Below are positions 1-6,565 of a DNA stretch of 6,565 nucleotides, one piece after another. The DNA lies in NCBI GenBank assembly GCA_019694835.1, contig JAIBBE010000171.1, forward strand, positions 1 to 6,565, given 5' to 3'. The notes beneath the pieces were generated by a model, which saw only the letters and a list, made by a program, of their open reading frames with translations, ran no database searches and was not told where the DNA came from. The DNA comes from Fimbriimonadaceae bacterium (lineage in GTDB: Bacteria > Armatimonadota > Fimbriimonadia > Fimbriimonadales > Fimbriimonadaceae). A program made the position numbers and the translations under genes. Each line of letters begins with the position of its first letter. Positions within the stretch are counted from its first letter, which is position 1.

Positions 1-3000
1 TTCGCCATCGTCGGCAACGACGACAAGCCGCTGATGCTCGTCCATGTCCACGGGGCGGACGTCGATCTCGATGCCACCTCGAAGCTGGACGGCTGGGCCA
101 GCACACCGGCGGAACGCATGGTGACGCTCTGCCGCGCCACGGGATGCCGTCTCGGCCTCGTCACCAACGGCGAGCGCTGGATGCTGGTCGATGCGCCGGT
201 GGGCGCGGTCACCACCTTCGCCAGCTGGTATGCACGCATCTGGGGCCAGGAACCCGTCACTCTCCAAGCCTTCGTCCATCTCTTGGGCATCCGGCGCTTC
301 TTCGTGGACGAGTCCGAACGACTGCCTTCGCTGTTCGAGCGCTCGCTGAAGTTCCAGGACGAAGTGACCGACGCCTTGGGCGAGCAGGTACGGCGTGCCG
401 TCGAAGTGCTTATTCAGGCGCTCGACAAAGCCGACCAAGACCGCAGCCGCGAACTGTTGCGCGGCGTGAAGGAAGCCGAACTCTACGAAGCCGCGCTGAC
501 GGTGATGATGCGGCTGGTCTTTCTGCTTTCCGCCGAGGAACGTGGCCTGCTGCTCTTGGGCGATGAACGCTACGAAGCCAACTACGCGCTCTCGACCTTG
601 CGGATGCAATTGCGCGCCGAATCAGACGAGATTCTCGAGCGCCGCTGGGACGCATGGTCGCGCCTGCTGGCCGTGTTCCGTGCCGTGTATGGCGGCATCG
701 AGCACGAAAACTTGCGTCTGCCCGCGTTGGGTGGCTCCCTGTTCGATCCGGATCGCTTCCCCTTCCTCGAGGGCCGAGCCAAAGGCTCCGACTGGCGCAT
801 CGACGTCGCCAAGCCGCTGCCCATCGACAACCGCACCGTCTTGCTACTGCTCGAAGCCATCCAGCAATTCCAGGGGCGCACGCTGTCGTATCGGGCGCTG
901 GACGTGGAGCAGATCGGCTACGTCTATGAGGGCCTGCTGGAACGCACAGTCAAGCGCACCTCCGAGGTCACGCTGGAACTCGACGGCACTAAGAGTGCCC
1001 AGTCGCCCTGGGTCACGCTGGCCGAACTCGAATCGGCACGGCTCGACGGTGTAGAACGACTCGCCGAACTGCTTCAGGAGCGTTCTGGCAGTTCCGCCAG
1101 CCGCGTGCGCAACGATCTGAACCGTGCCGTGGACGATACGCTCGCCGATCGCGTTTTGACGGCCTGCCACGGCGACACGGCGCTGCGCGACCGCATCAAA
1201 CCCTTCGGCCATCTGGTGCGCACCGACCCGTGGGGCTACCCGCTGATCTATCCCGCCGGTGCCTTCATCGTCACCACCGGCTCCGATCGGCGTGAGACTG
1301 GCACCCACTACACGCCGAAGTCGCTCACCGAGGCGATAGTCGCCGAGACGCTCACACCCATCGCCTATGTCGGCCCGGCGCAGGGCACGCCACGCGCGGA
1401 CTGGGTGCTGAAATCTCCCGCCGAACTACTCGACCTGAAGATCTGCGATCCAGCCATGGGGTCGGGCGCATTCCTCGTGCAAGCTTGCCGGTGGTTGGCC
1501 GACCGGCTGGTGGAAGCATGGGCGCAGGCCGAGGCTCGGGGTAGCACGGTCGGGGCCGATGGACGAGTGGTGGTTGCCGACGCAAGCAGCGAGCCGCTGC
1601 CGCGCGACACCGAGGCTCGCACCATCGTCGCCCGCCGCCTCATCGCCGAACGTTGCCTCTACGGCGTCGACCTGAACCCGCTGGCAGTCGAACTGGCCAA
1701 GCTTTCCATCTGGCTGGTGACGCTGGCCAAGGGGCGCCCCTTCGGCTTCCTCGACCACAACCTGCGCTGTGGCGACAGCCTACTCGGCATCCATAAGCTG
1801 GATCAACTGACCCAGCTTTCGATGAATCCCACGGGCCAAGGCCAACTGCGCCTGTTCGGCCAGAACATCGAACGTGCTGTGATTGAGGCCATCGAGCTGC
1901 GGCAACGATTGCGCGAGATGCCCATACGGGACATCCGCGACGTGGAAGCCATGGCGCATCTGGACGCCGATGCGCGGCGTAGGCTTGAAGTGCCTGAACG
2001 CATCGCCGATGCGTTCATCGGGGAGGTGTTCGCATCTGGTGGCAATGGCGCGGGGCTAGAAAACGCGTTGGCGTCGCTGACCATCCAAGCTGGACAGGTC
2101 ATCGACGGTGATCGGGACGTTCTCACCTCAATGCGCCGGAGATTGATCGACGCACTTTCGACTGATCTGCCGGGCGACAAGCCCGTGCGGCGACCTTTCC
2201 ATTGGCCCTTGAATTTTCCTGAGGTCTTCGAAAGGACCACGACTGGGTTTGACGCGATAGTTGGAAATCCTCCATTCCTGGGTGGAAAAAAGATTAGTGG
2301 CGCTATCGGTGAACCGATGCTGCGATATCTCAAGGCGACGACGTCAGACACCGGTGCAACAACAGACTTGTGCGCCTACTTCTTCCGAAGGGGCGCTCAA
2401 ATTTCTGGGAGTAATGCCACAGTAGGATTGATTGCGACGAATACGATTTCAGAAGGTGATACACGATCTGCAAGTCTGGACTATCTTTGCAAATCGTTCA
2501 AAGTCATATTTGCCATTAAGTCACTGCCTTGGCCTGGAGTTGCGAATCTCTCTGTTGCAATAGTCGTATTCTGTAAATTTGAGTGGAACGCGGCCACTGT
2601 ATTGGACGGACAGCAAGTAAGCGCGATTAGCCCTTTTCTTACCAAAGACGAGTTTGGGATTTCCAAGCCGTATCCGATCAATGTTGACGGGCGACAGGCC
2701 TATATGGGCACGATTGTTCTCGGTGAAGGATTCGTAATCACGCAAGAGCAGGCTCGCGATCTCATAGCCAGCAACCAAAATAATGCGGATGTGATATTTC
2801 CGTACATGAATGGAGATGATCTCGCAAGCCGTTTCGACCAGTCGCCTAGCCGTGCAGTGATTAATTTCGGAGATAAGTCACTTGATGAGGCTAAAGCCTA
2901 TTTAGAGCCATATCGAATTGTCGAGGAGCTAGTGAGACCCCAACGAGAGAAGGTCAAGAGAGACTCCTATAGAAACAAATGGTGGCAGTTTGCGGAAAAA

Positions 3001-3939
3001 TGCAAGAATTTGTACTCTGCCATCAGTGGCAGCAGTGAAGTGCTGGTTTGCGGCAATGTCTCGAAATATCTGAATTTCGCGTTTGTGCCCATTGGCCCAA
3101 TCTTCACCGCAAATGTTTTTGTATTCAATATCAAGAGTTATGGTGACTTTGCATGCCTCCAGTCAGCATTGCATGAAAGCTTTGCAAGAGCCTTTAGCTC
3201 AACTCTCGAAACTAGGCTGAGCTACAGTCCTCGCGATGTCTTTTATACGTTCCCATTCCCGTCTGATACATCAAGCCTTGATGATGTAGGGATTCGATAC
3301 CATAAGATTCGGTCCCGCTTGTTGACGGGAAGAAAAGTTGGGTTAACCAAGTTATTCAATGACTTTCACAATCCGATTGAATGTGATTCGGACTTGAAGA
3401 CGCTTCGTGATTTAACTGAGGCTCTGAACTATGCGGTACTTGCCTCATACGGCTGGCGAGACATAGATCTCCAAATGGGTTTTCACGAGGTTACTTACCT
3501 ACAGGGCAACGACCGCACGCGATACACAATAAGCGATACGGCTAGGATTGAAGTGCTACGCCGACTCTTGGATTTGAACCAAAGGCGATATGCCGATGAG
3601 GTCAAGCAAGGCCAGCATGCTCGCACAATTGCGGGTTCACGAACTAGCAAACCTGGCGTCCAACGAACGACTAATTCTTTGGTGCTTCAACCTTCGTTTG
3701 ACTTTGAGCCAAGTGTAGCTGCCACCGCCAACGACGCGACGCCATCTTCGGCAATCCTCGGCTTCCTGGGGGCACGTGGTGGCTGGCATGCCAAAGCCGA
3801 TGTCCTCGCAGCCACCGGCATCACGGACGGACAGTGGAACGCCGCGATTGCCGACTTGATCTCGGGTGGCAGGGTTCAGCGCCAAGGCGAGAGGCGGGGG
3901 GCAAGGTATAGCGCCGTAAAGGACAACGGAGAAGCATGA
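1..3939 (+). CDS. Eco57I/type IIG-like N6-adenine DNA methyltransferase, 5' partial
   Basis: The protein is predicted to transfer a methyl group from S-adenosylmethionine to the N6 of adenine in a specific DNA site. The frame is open from base 1 and has no start or ribosome site near the ATG at 34, so the true start lies upstream. Numbering from that ATG: residues 1-60 are the end of an HsdR_N-like domain (LGLVTNGERWMLV). Residues 75-400 are the helical linker typical of this class (VMMRLVFLLSAEERG; IGYVYEGLLER). Motif X-like GTHYTP is at 423-428, SAM-binding motif I DPAMGSGAF at 472-480, motif II GVDLNPLAVELA from 544, and catalytic motif IV NPPF at 745-748. LPWPGVA is at 831-837. A target-recognition region spans about 850-1170, and a winged-helix-like tail about 1238-1294. 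Codons for about 850-1229 are AT-richer than the rest. The stop overlaps the next start (ATGA), so the genes are probably co-translated. The methylase class is secure. Whether it also cuts DNA is not, because the nuclease-like part is mostly outside the window. A PglX- or DrmMI-like role in BREX or DISARM is an alternative. Confidence 0.93.
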   Translation, partial: FAIVGNDDKPLMLVHVHGADVDLDATSKLDGWASTPAERMVTLCRATGCRLGLVTNGERWMLVDAPVGAVTTFASWYARIWGQEPVTLQAFVHLLGIRRFFVDESERLPSLFERSLKFQDEVTDALGEQVRRAVEVLIQALDKADQDRSRELLRGVKEAELYEAALTVMMRLVFLLSAEERGLLLLGDERYEANYALSTLRMQLRAESDEILERRWDAWSRLLAVFRAVYGGIEHENLRLPALGGSLFDPDRFPFLEGRAKGSDWRIDVAKPLPIDNRTVLLLLEAIQQFQGRTLSYRALDVEQIGYVYEGLLERTVKRTSEVTLELDGTKSAQSPWVTLAELESARLDGVERLAELLQERSGSSASRVRNDLNRAVDDTLADRVLTACHGDTALRDRIKPFGHLVRTDPWGYPLIYPAGAFIVTTGSDRRETGTHYTPKSLTEAIVAETLTPIAYVGPAQGTPRADWVLKSPAELLDLKICDPAMGSGAFLVQACRWLADRLVEAWAQAEARGSTVGADGRVVVADASSEPLPRDTEARTIVARRLIAERCLYGVDLNPLAVELAKLSIWLVTLAKGRPFGFLDHNLRCGDSLLGIHKLDQLTQLSMNPTGQGQLRLFGQNIERAVIEAIELRQRLREMPIRDIRDVEAMAHLDADARRRLEVPERIADAFIGEVFASGGNGAGLENALASLTIQAGQVIDGDRDVLTSMRRRLIDALSTDLPGDKPVRRPFHWPLNFPEVFERTTTGFDAIVGNPPFLGGKKISGAIGEPMLRYLKATTSDTGATTDLCAYFFRRGAQISGSNATVGLIATNTISEGDTRSASLDYLCKSFKVIFAIKSLPWPGVANLSVAIVVFCKFEWNAATVLDGQQVSAISPFLTKDEFGISKPYPINVDGRQAYMGTIVLGEGFVITQEQARDLIASNQNNADVIFPYMNGDDLASRFDQSPSRAVINFGDKSLDEAKAYLEPYRIVEELVRPQREKVKRDSYRNKWWQFAEKCKNLYSAISGSSEVLVCGNVSKYLNFAFVPIGPIFTANVFVFNIKSYGDFACLQSALHESFARAFSSTLETRLSYSPRDVFYTFPFPSDTSSLDDVGIRYHKIRSRLLTGRKVGLTKLFNDFHNPIECDSDLKTLRDLTEALNYAVLASYGWRDIDLQMGFHEVTYLQGNDRTRYTISDTARIEVLRRLLDLNQRRYADEVKQGQHARTIAGSRTSKPGVQRTTNSLVLQPSFDFEPSVAATANDATPSSAILGFLGARGGWHAKADVLAATGITDGQWNAAIADLISGGRVQRQGERRGARYSAVKDNGEA
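2400..3720. other. Low-GC block inside the methyltransferase gene (target-recognition region)
   Basis: Hand counts of 60-base lines give about 70% GC at 1201, 58% at 2161, 52% at 2221 and 2281, 57% at 2341, 42% at 2401, 38% at 2461, 47% at 2881 and 43% at 3661. The value then jumps to 68% at 3721 and 65% at 3781. The reading frame is unbroken throughout. The drop is gradual on the left, starting soon after the NPPF motif, and sharp on the right, where the winged-helix tail begins. AT-ending codons such as ATA, AGA and TTA become frequent inside the block. The block covers the part of the enzyme expected to read the DNA sequence, which fits replacement of a specificity module by recombination. 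Selection on the protein sequence alone could also lower GC, but it would not readily give so sharp a right edge. Confidence 0.7.
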
Positions 3940-3941
3940 TG
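3928..3941 (+). promoter_or_regulatory. Ribosome-binding site and ATGATG tandem start at the 4-base gene overlap
   Basis: GGAG at 3928-3931 lies within the last codons of the methyltransferase gene. It is 4 bases from the ATG at 3936 and 7 bases from a second in-frame ATG at 3939. The first ATG shares bases with the upstream stop (ATGA), the usual layout for termination-reinitiation coupling. The spacing fits the second ATG better. The two starts differ by one methionine only, so the product is essentially the same. Confidence 0.6.
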
Positions 3942-4760
3942 GGACGAGAGCTACAACGTCTCAAACGGCGAAAGTCGACGATCCAGAAAATGGATGCCCT
4001 TCTGGATCAGGCATCGACCTCCCTTGTAATTCATTACTCCTGTGAGAGCTTTTACGATAAGACCGATGGGCGCACACCAAGAGTTACATCAATAGCGGTA
4101 CGAAACCTAGCATCTGGACAGACGGACTCATTCTCTATTCACCAGATCGCTGAAGAACGCGGCGTCGCATTCAACGAAATCGACCTGCATTACGACGACA
4201 TGGAAAAGGCCATGTTGAGTCGTTTTTTCGATTTTGTTCGGAGCCATCAGCATTTCAATTGGATTCACTGGAACATGCGGGATGTGAACTATGGTTTTGC
4301 CGCCATAGAACATAGACTCAGGGTTCTCGGGGATGTGCCAATACAGATCGCCGAGGATCGAAAATTTGACTTATCTCGAGCGCTCGTAGATCTCTATGGT
4401 GTTGGGTATATAGGCCACCCACGATTAGAGACGCTCATTGCCAAAAACAAAATTACCAACAAGGATTTCCTGACGGGGAAAGAAGAGGCGGCCGCCTTTG
4501 ATGGCAAAGAGTTCGTCAAACTGCATCAGTCGACACTTCGCAAGGCAGACACACTTGCAAACATCTTCGAACGCACTTCGACAAACAGCCTCAAAACCAA
4601 CTCGTCTTGGTTTGAGTGCCATGGATATACGCCAGCGGCCATCGCCGAATGGGCGAAAGAACACTGGCTCGTATCAGTCCTGGCTGTAGGCGGCATTGCG
4701 CTCACATTCGTTGTTCGCGCATTCGACCTCCTGAAGATCTTATCTGTTGGGGGAGGTTGA
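3936..4760 (+). CDS. Unrecognised protein: possible degenerate DEDD exonuclease-like domain plus C-terminal membrane segment
   Basis: I do not recognise this 274-residue protein with confidence. Residues 1-25 are basic and helical. Residues 28-215 alternate strands and helices in an order like a DEDD 3'-5' exonuclease or RNase H-like fold. A first strand ends in HYSCESF (33-39), where E37 survives but the usual preceding Asp is Ser35. A middle helix follows HWNMRDVNYGF (111-121), at the place of the HN-x-x-F-D motif. A late helix LHQSTLRKADTLANIF (196-211) stands near the usual H-A-D motif. The full set of metal-binding acids is not convincing, so the domain may be non-catalytic or a different fold. 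Residues 244-260 (WLVSVLAVGGIALTFVV) form one hydrophobic stretch followed by Arg, suggesting a tail-anchored inner-membrane protein with its main domain in the cytoplasm. The gene overlaps the methylase gene by 4 bases and ends 1 base before the GHKL gene, so it is very probably part of the same system. Its GC content (about 45-50% in sampled lines) is lower than that of the next gene. The CDS is firm; the fold is a guess. Confidence 0.88.
   Translation: MMGRELQRLKRRKSTIQKMDALLDQASTSLVIHYSCESFYDKTDGRTPRVTSIAVRNLASGQTDSFSIHQIAEERGVAFNEIDLHYDDMEKAMLSRFFDFVRSHQHFNWIHWNMRDVNYGFAAIEHRLRVLGDVPIQIAEDRKFDLSRALVDLYGVGYIGHPRLETLIAKNKITNKDFLTGKEEAAAFDGKEFVKLHQSTLRKADTLANIFERTSTNSLKTNSSWFECHGYTPAAIAEWAKEHWLVSVLAVGGIALTFVVRAFDLLKILSVGGG
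4749..4756 (+). promoter_or_regulatory. Strong Shine-Dalgarno for the GHKL ATPase gene
   Basis: GGGGGAGG sits 5 bases before the ATG at 4762. It is embedded in the last glycine codons of the upstream gene, so it also explains that protein's Gly-Gly-Gly end. It decides the start at 4762 over later in-frame ATGs at 4804, 4822 and 4837, which have no comparable site. No promoter is expected here because the genes are separated by a single base. Confidence 0.75.
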
Positions 4761-4761
4761 T

Positions 4762-6565
4762 ATGACGAACAGCTACTTGGAAACTTATCAGGGTGAGTGC
4801 TCCATGCCTCCGACCCAAGCCATGCCGACGTTCGAGATGACCGTCGATCTCAACGTCCTCGAACATCTTGGCATCAATCTCTACAGCAATATCGCCGCCG
4901 TCCTGACCGAAGCGGTCGCCAATGCATGGGACGCGGATGCGTCGAACGTGCAGATTCGTGTCGATCCGAACAACGAGTGGATCGAGATCGAGGACGACGG
5001 GATCGGCATGTCCGTCGACGACCTGAACGGCAAGTACCTGCGCGTCGGATACCGGCGTCGCGACGAGGATTCGGAGCACGGGTGTAGGACGGCCAAGGGC
5101 CGCCCGGCCATGGGTCGCAAGGGACTGGGCAAGCTGTCGTTGTTCTCCATCGCCAACGTCATCGAAGTGCAGTCTGCCAAGGATGACCACACGCACGGCT
5201 TTCGCATGAGCGTGCCTGGCATCCACGAGGCCGTTCAGGAGAAGCGACCCTACCACCCCGAGCCGCTTACGAGTGATGTGCTCACCGTGACGCAGGGGAC
5301 GAAGATTGTGCTGCGCGAGATCAAACGGCAACGTCTCGGCAAGGGGGTGAGTGCATTGCGCAAGCGACTTGCCCGCCGCTTCTCGATCATCGGTCAGGCC
5401 AATGGTTTCGAGATCAAGATCGACGGTCAACCTATCACGGCGGCCGATCGCGGCGATCTGCCCAAAGCCCAGTTCCTCTGGACGTTCGAGGGTTACGAGC
5501 CGGAAGCCAGCACCATCGCGCACGTCGTGGAGCGCGAATCGCTGTCCGCGCGGTTCGACGCCTGGGATTCGGCCTGGCGCGTGAGCGGTTGGCTTGGCAC
5601 CGCGCGCAAGCCCAAAGACCTCGACGACGAGGAAGCAGGCAATCTCAACGGCATCGTGGTCTTCGCTCGAGGTCGCTTGTTTCACGAAAACGTGCTCGAC
5701 CGTCTGAACGACGGGCGGCTCTATACGAAATATCTCACCGGGCAGATCGAGGCAGACTTCCTTGATGCGGACGACCAACCGGACATCGCCACCAGCGACC
5801 GCCAGCGCGTGCAAGAGGATGACGAGCGGTACATCCAGTTGATCGCTTTTCTCAAGTCGCGCCTGGGACAAATCGAGAAGCAGTGGAGCGAATGGCGTAG
5901 GAAGCACGAAGTCAAGGAAGCGGAGAAGGCTTCCCCCGCTCTCACCGAATGGCTGAGTACGCTGCGTGAAGGCCACAGGAAGAGCGCAGAGACGCTCATC
6001 GCCAAACTGAGTGCACTTCCGGTGGATGACGAGGACGACCGCAAGACCCTTTATAAGCACGGAATCCTTGCCTTCGAGCGAATGAAGCTTCGAGGCTCCA
6101 CGGATGAATTCGTGATGGGCGTGGAAAGCTCCGACAAGTTGCTGGCCGTGCTCGCCGACCGCGACGCTCTGGAAGATTCGCTCTACCGCGACATCGTGCG
6201 ATCACGGCTCGAAGCCATTCGCGCCTTCCAAAAGCTCGTTGATGACGACGAGAAGGAAAAGGTGCTCCAGAAGTACCTTTTCGATCATCTGTGGTTGCTC
6301 GACCCTTCGTGGGAGCGGGCGACTGGGACCGAAGTCATGGAAACACGCTTATTGGACTCAGGGATTGTTGTCGAGGATTTGACCAAGAAGGAAGAACTCG
6401 GTCGCGTGGACATCAAATATCGTTTGATGGCTGGAAAACACATCGTGGTCGAGCTGAAGAAAGCTGGCCGCAACATGAAGCTCCTCGAACTTCAGGAGCA
6501 GGGTCAGACCTACGTAGACAAGCTCAAGAAGATTCTGCTCGCGCAGAACGAGCCAACGCCGAACA
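4762..6565 (+). CDS. MutL/MORC-like GHKL ATPase fused to a PD-(D/E)XK nuclease-like domain, 3' partial
   Basis: 601 codons are visible and the frame runs off the window. It was probably missed by ORF callers that need a stop. Residues 24-185 are a GHKL ATP-binding fold. The N-box is TEAVANAWDADA, with E50, N54 and D57. The G1 box is DDGIGM (78-83), the G2 box GRKGLGKLSLFSIA (118-131), and a GT motif lies at 179-180 (TQGTKIVL). Residues 190-350 resemble the MutL/MORC transducer domain (GIVVFARGRLFHEN; DIATSDRQR at 341-349). Residues 360-500 are mostly helical and charged. From about 495 comes a nuclease-like module: LQKYLFDHLWLLDPSWE, then GRVDIKYR with D550, VVELKK with E564 and K566, and QGQTY with Q580 and Y584. 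That is the D...ExK...QxxxY order of PD-(D/E)XK enzymes, and its lead-in resembles Shedu-type (DUF4263) domains. The inferred role is ATP-dependent clamping or sensing of DNA followed by cleavage. GHKL-nuclease fusions beside methylases are known in R-M loci. The GHKL call is secure; the nuclease call is strong by motif but incomplete because the C-terminus is missing. Confidence 0.92.
   Translation, partial: MTNSYLETYQGECSMPPTQAMPTFEMTVDLNVLEHLGINLYSNIAAVLTEAVANAWDADASNVQIRVDPNNEWIEIEDDGIGMSVDDLNGKYLRVGYRRRDEDSEHGCRTAKGRPAMGRKGLGKLSLFSIANVIEVQSAKDDHTHGFRMSVPGIHEAVQEKRPYHPEPLTSDVLTVTQGTKIVLREIKRQRLGKGVSALRKRLARRFSIIGQANGFEIKIDGQPITAADRGDLPKAQFLWTFEGYEPEASTIAHVVERESLSARFDAWDSAWRVSGWLGTARKPKDLDDEEAGNLNGIVVFARGRLFHENVLDRLNDGRLYTKYLTGQIEADFLDADDQPDIATSDRQRVQEDDERYIQLIAFLKSRLGQIEKQWSEWRRKHEVKEAEKASPALTEWLSTLREGHRKSAETLIAKLSALPVDDEDDRKTLYKHGILAFERMKLRGSTDEFVMGVESSDKLLAVLADRDALEDSLYRDIVRSRLEAIRAFQKLVDDDEKEKVLQKYLFDHLWLLDPSWERATGTEVMETRLLDSGIVVEDLTKKEELGRVDIKYRLMAGKHIVVELKKAGRNMKLLELQEQGQTYVDKLKKILLAQNEPTPN

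Noticed and set aside
34..36. ATG at 34 as the true start of the methylase
   Set aside because: The frame is open back to base 1 with sensible residues (FAIVGNDDKPL), there is no ribosome site, and the domain at this point is already mid-fold.
542..1054. 170-codon plus-strand frame inside the methylase gene
   Set aside because: It is an out-of-frame overlap of a well-supported coding region. The Ser, Arg, Pro and Cys-rich product is typical of a shifted high-GC frame.
1803..2351. 182-codon open frame on the minus strand
   Set aside because: It is opposite the methylase segment that encodes motif IV (NPPF). Its composition is rich in Ser, Arg and Pro with no domain pattern, so it is a shadow frame.
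3269..3283. 15-base palindrome CATCAAGCCTTGATG
   Set aside because: It has 7-base arms with a 1-base centre inside a coding region, no T-run and no second copy noticed. It is compatible with chance, and too short-looped for a terminator.
4804..4839. Later in-frame ATGs (4804, 4822, 4837) as the start of the GHKL gene
   Set aside because: None has a good ribosome site, whereas 4762 has GGGGGAGG at 5 bases. The GHKL domain begins near residue 24, so a later start remains possible but is less likely.
4702..6060. 452-codon open frame on the minus strand
   Set aside because: It lies antisense to the GHKL ATPase gene, which has clear N, G1 and G2 boxes, a strong ribosome site and a coupled start. 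The antisense frame has no recognisable motifs and is the usual by-product of high-GC codon bias.

Overview
The window is one densely packed, single-strand (+) operon segment that looks like the middle of a restriction-modification or anti-phage defence locus. The strong GC3 bias of the first and last thirds (hand-counted lines of about 57-70% GC) and the Shine-Dalgarno spacing suggest a high-GC Gram-negative bacterium, probably a proteobacterium. Nothing in the sequence fixes the genus. There are no RNA genes, CRISPR arrays, insertion sequences or intergenic gaps. Both ends of the window cut through genes.

Layout: (1) positions 1-3939 hold a very large N6-adenine DNA methyltransferase of the Eco57I/type IIG-like class, missing its 5' end. 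It carries methylase motifs I (DPAMGSGAF) and IV (NPPF), a long target-recognition region and a C-terminal winged-helix-like tail. (2) Positions 3936-4760 overlap gene 1 by 4 bases (ATGA). They encode a 274-residue protein with no family I can name with certainty; its fold pattern faintly resembles a DEDD 3'-5' exonuclease/RNase H-like domain with degraded catalytic residues, followed by a single C-terminal hydrophobic segment. (3) Positions 4762-6565 start one base after gene 2 behind a strong GGGGGAGG ribosome site. They encode a MutL/MORC-like GHKL ATPase fused to a C-terminal PD-(D/E)XK nuclease-like domain, cut off by the window end.

Inferred cooperation: the methylase would mark self DNA at a specific adenine. 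The GHKL-nuclease protein would be an ATP-gated sensor and cutter of unmodified or foreign DNA. The membrane-tethered middle protein could be an accessory, scaffold or effector. GHKL ATPases encoded beside DNA methylases and fused to nucleases are known from comparative genomics as a MutL/MORC-like branch of R-M systems. The middle protein makes this version less ordinary. The flanks, which are not visible, could add a SNF2/SF2 helicase or DISARM-like genes.

A second signal lies inside gene 1. From about 2400 to 3720, covering the late methylase motifs and the target-recognition region, GC content falls to roughly 38-47%, against about 60-70% on either side. It returns abruptly to about 68% at about 3720. 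This suggests that the specificity part of the enzyme has been exchanged or acquired separately.
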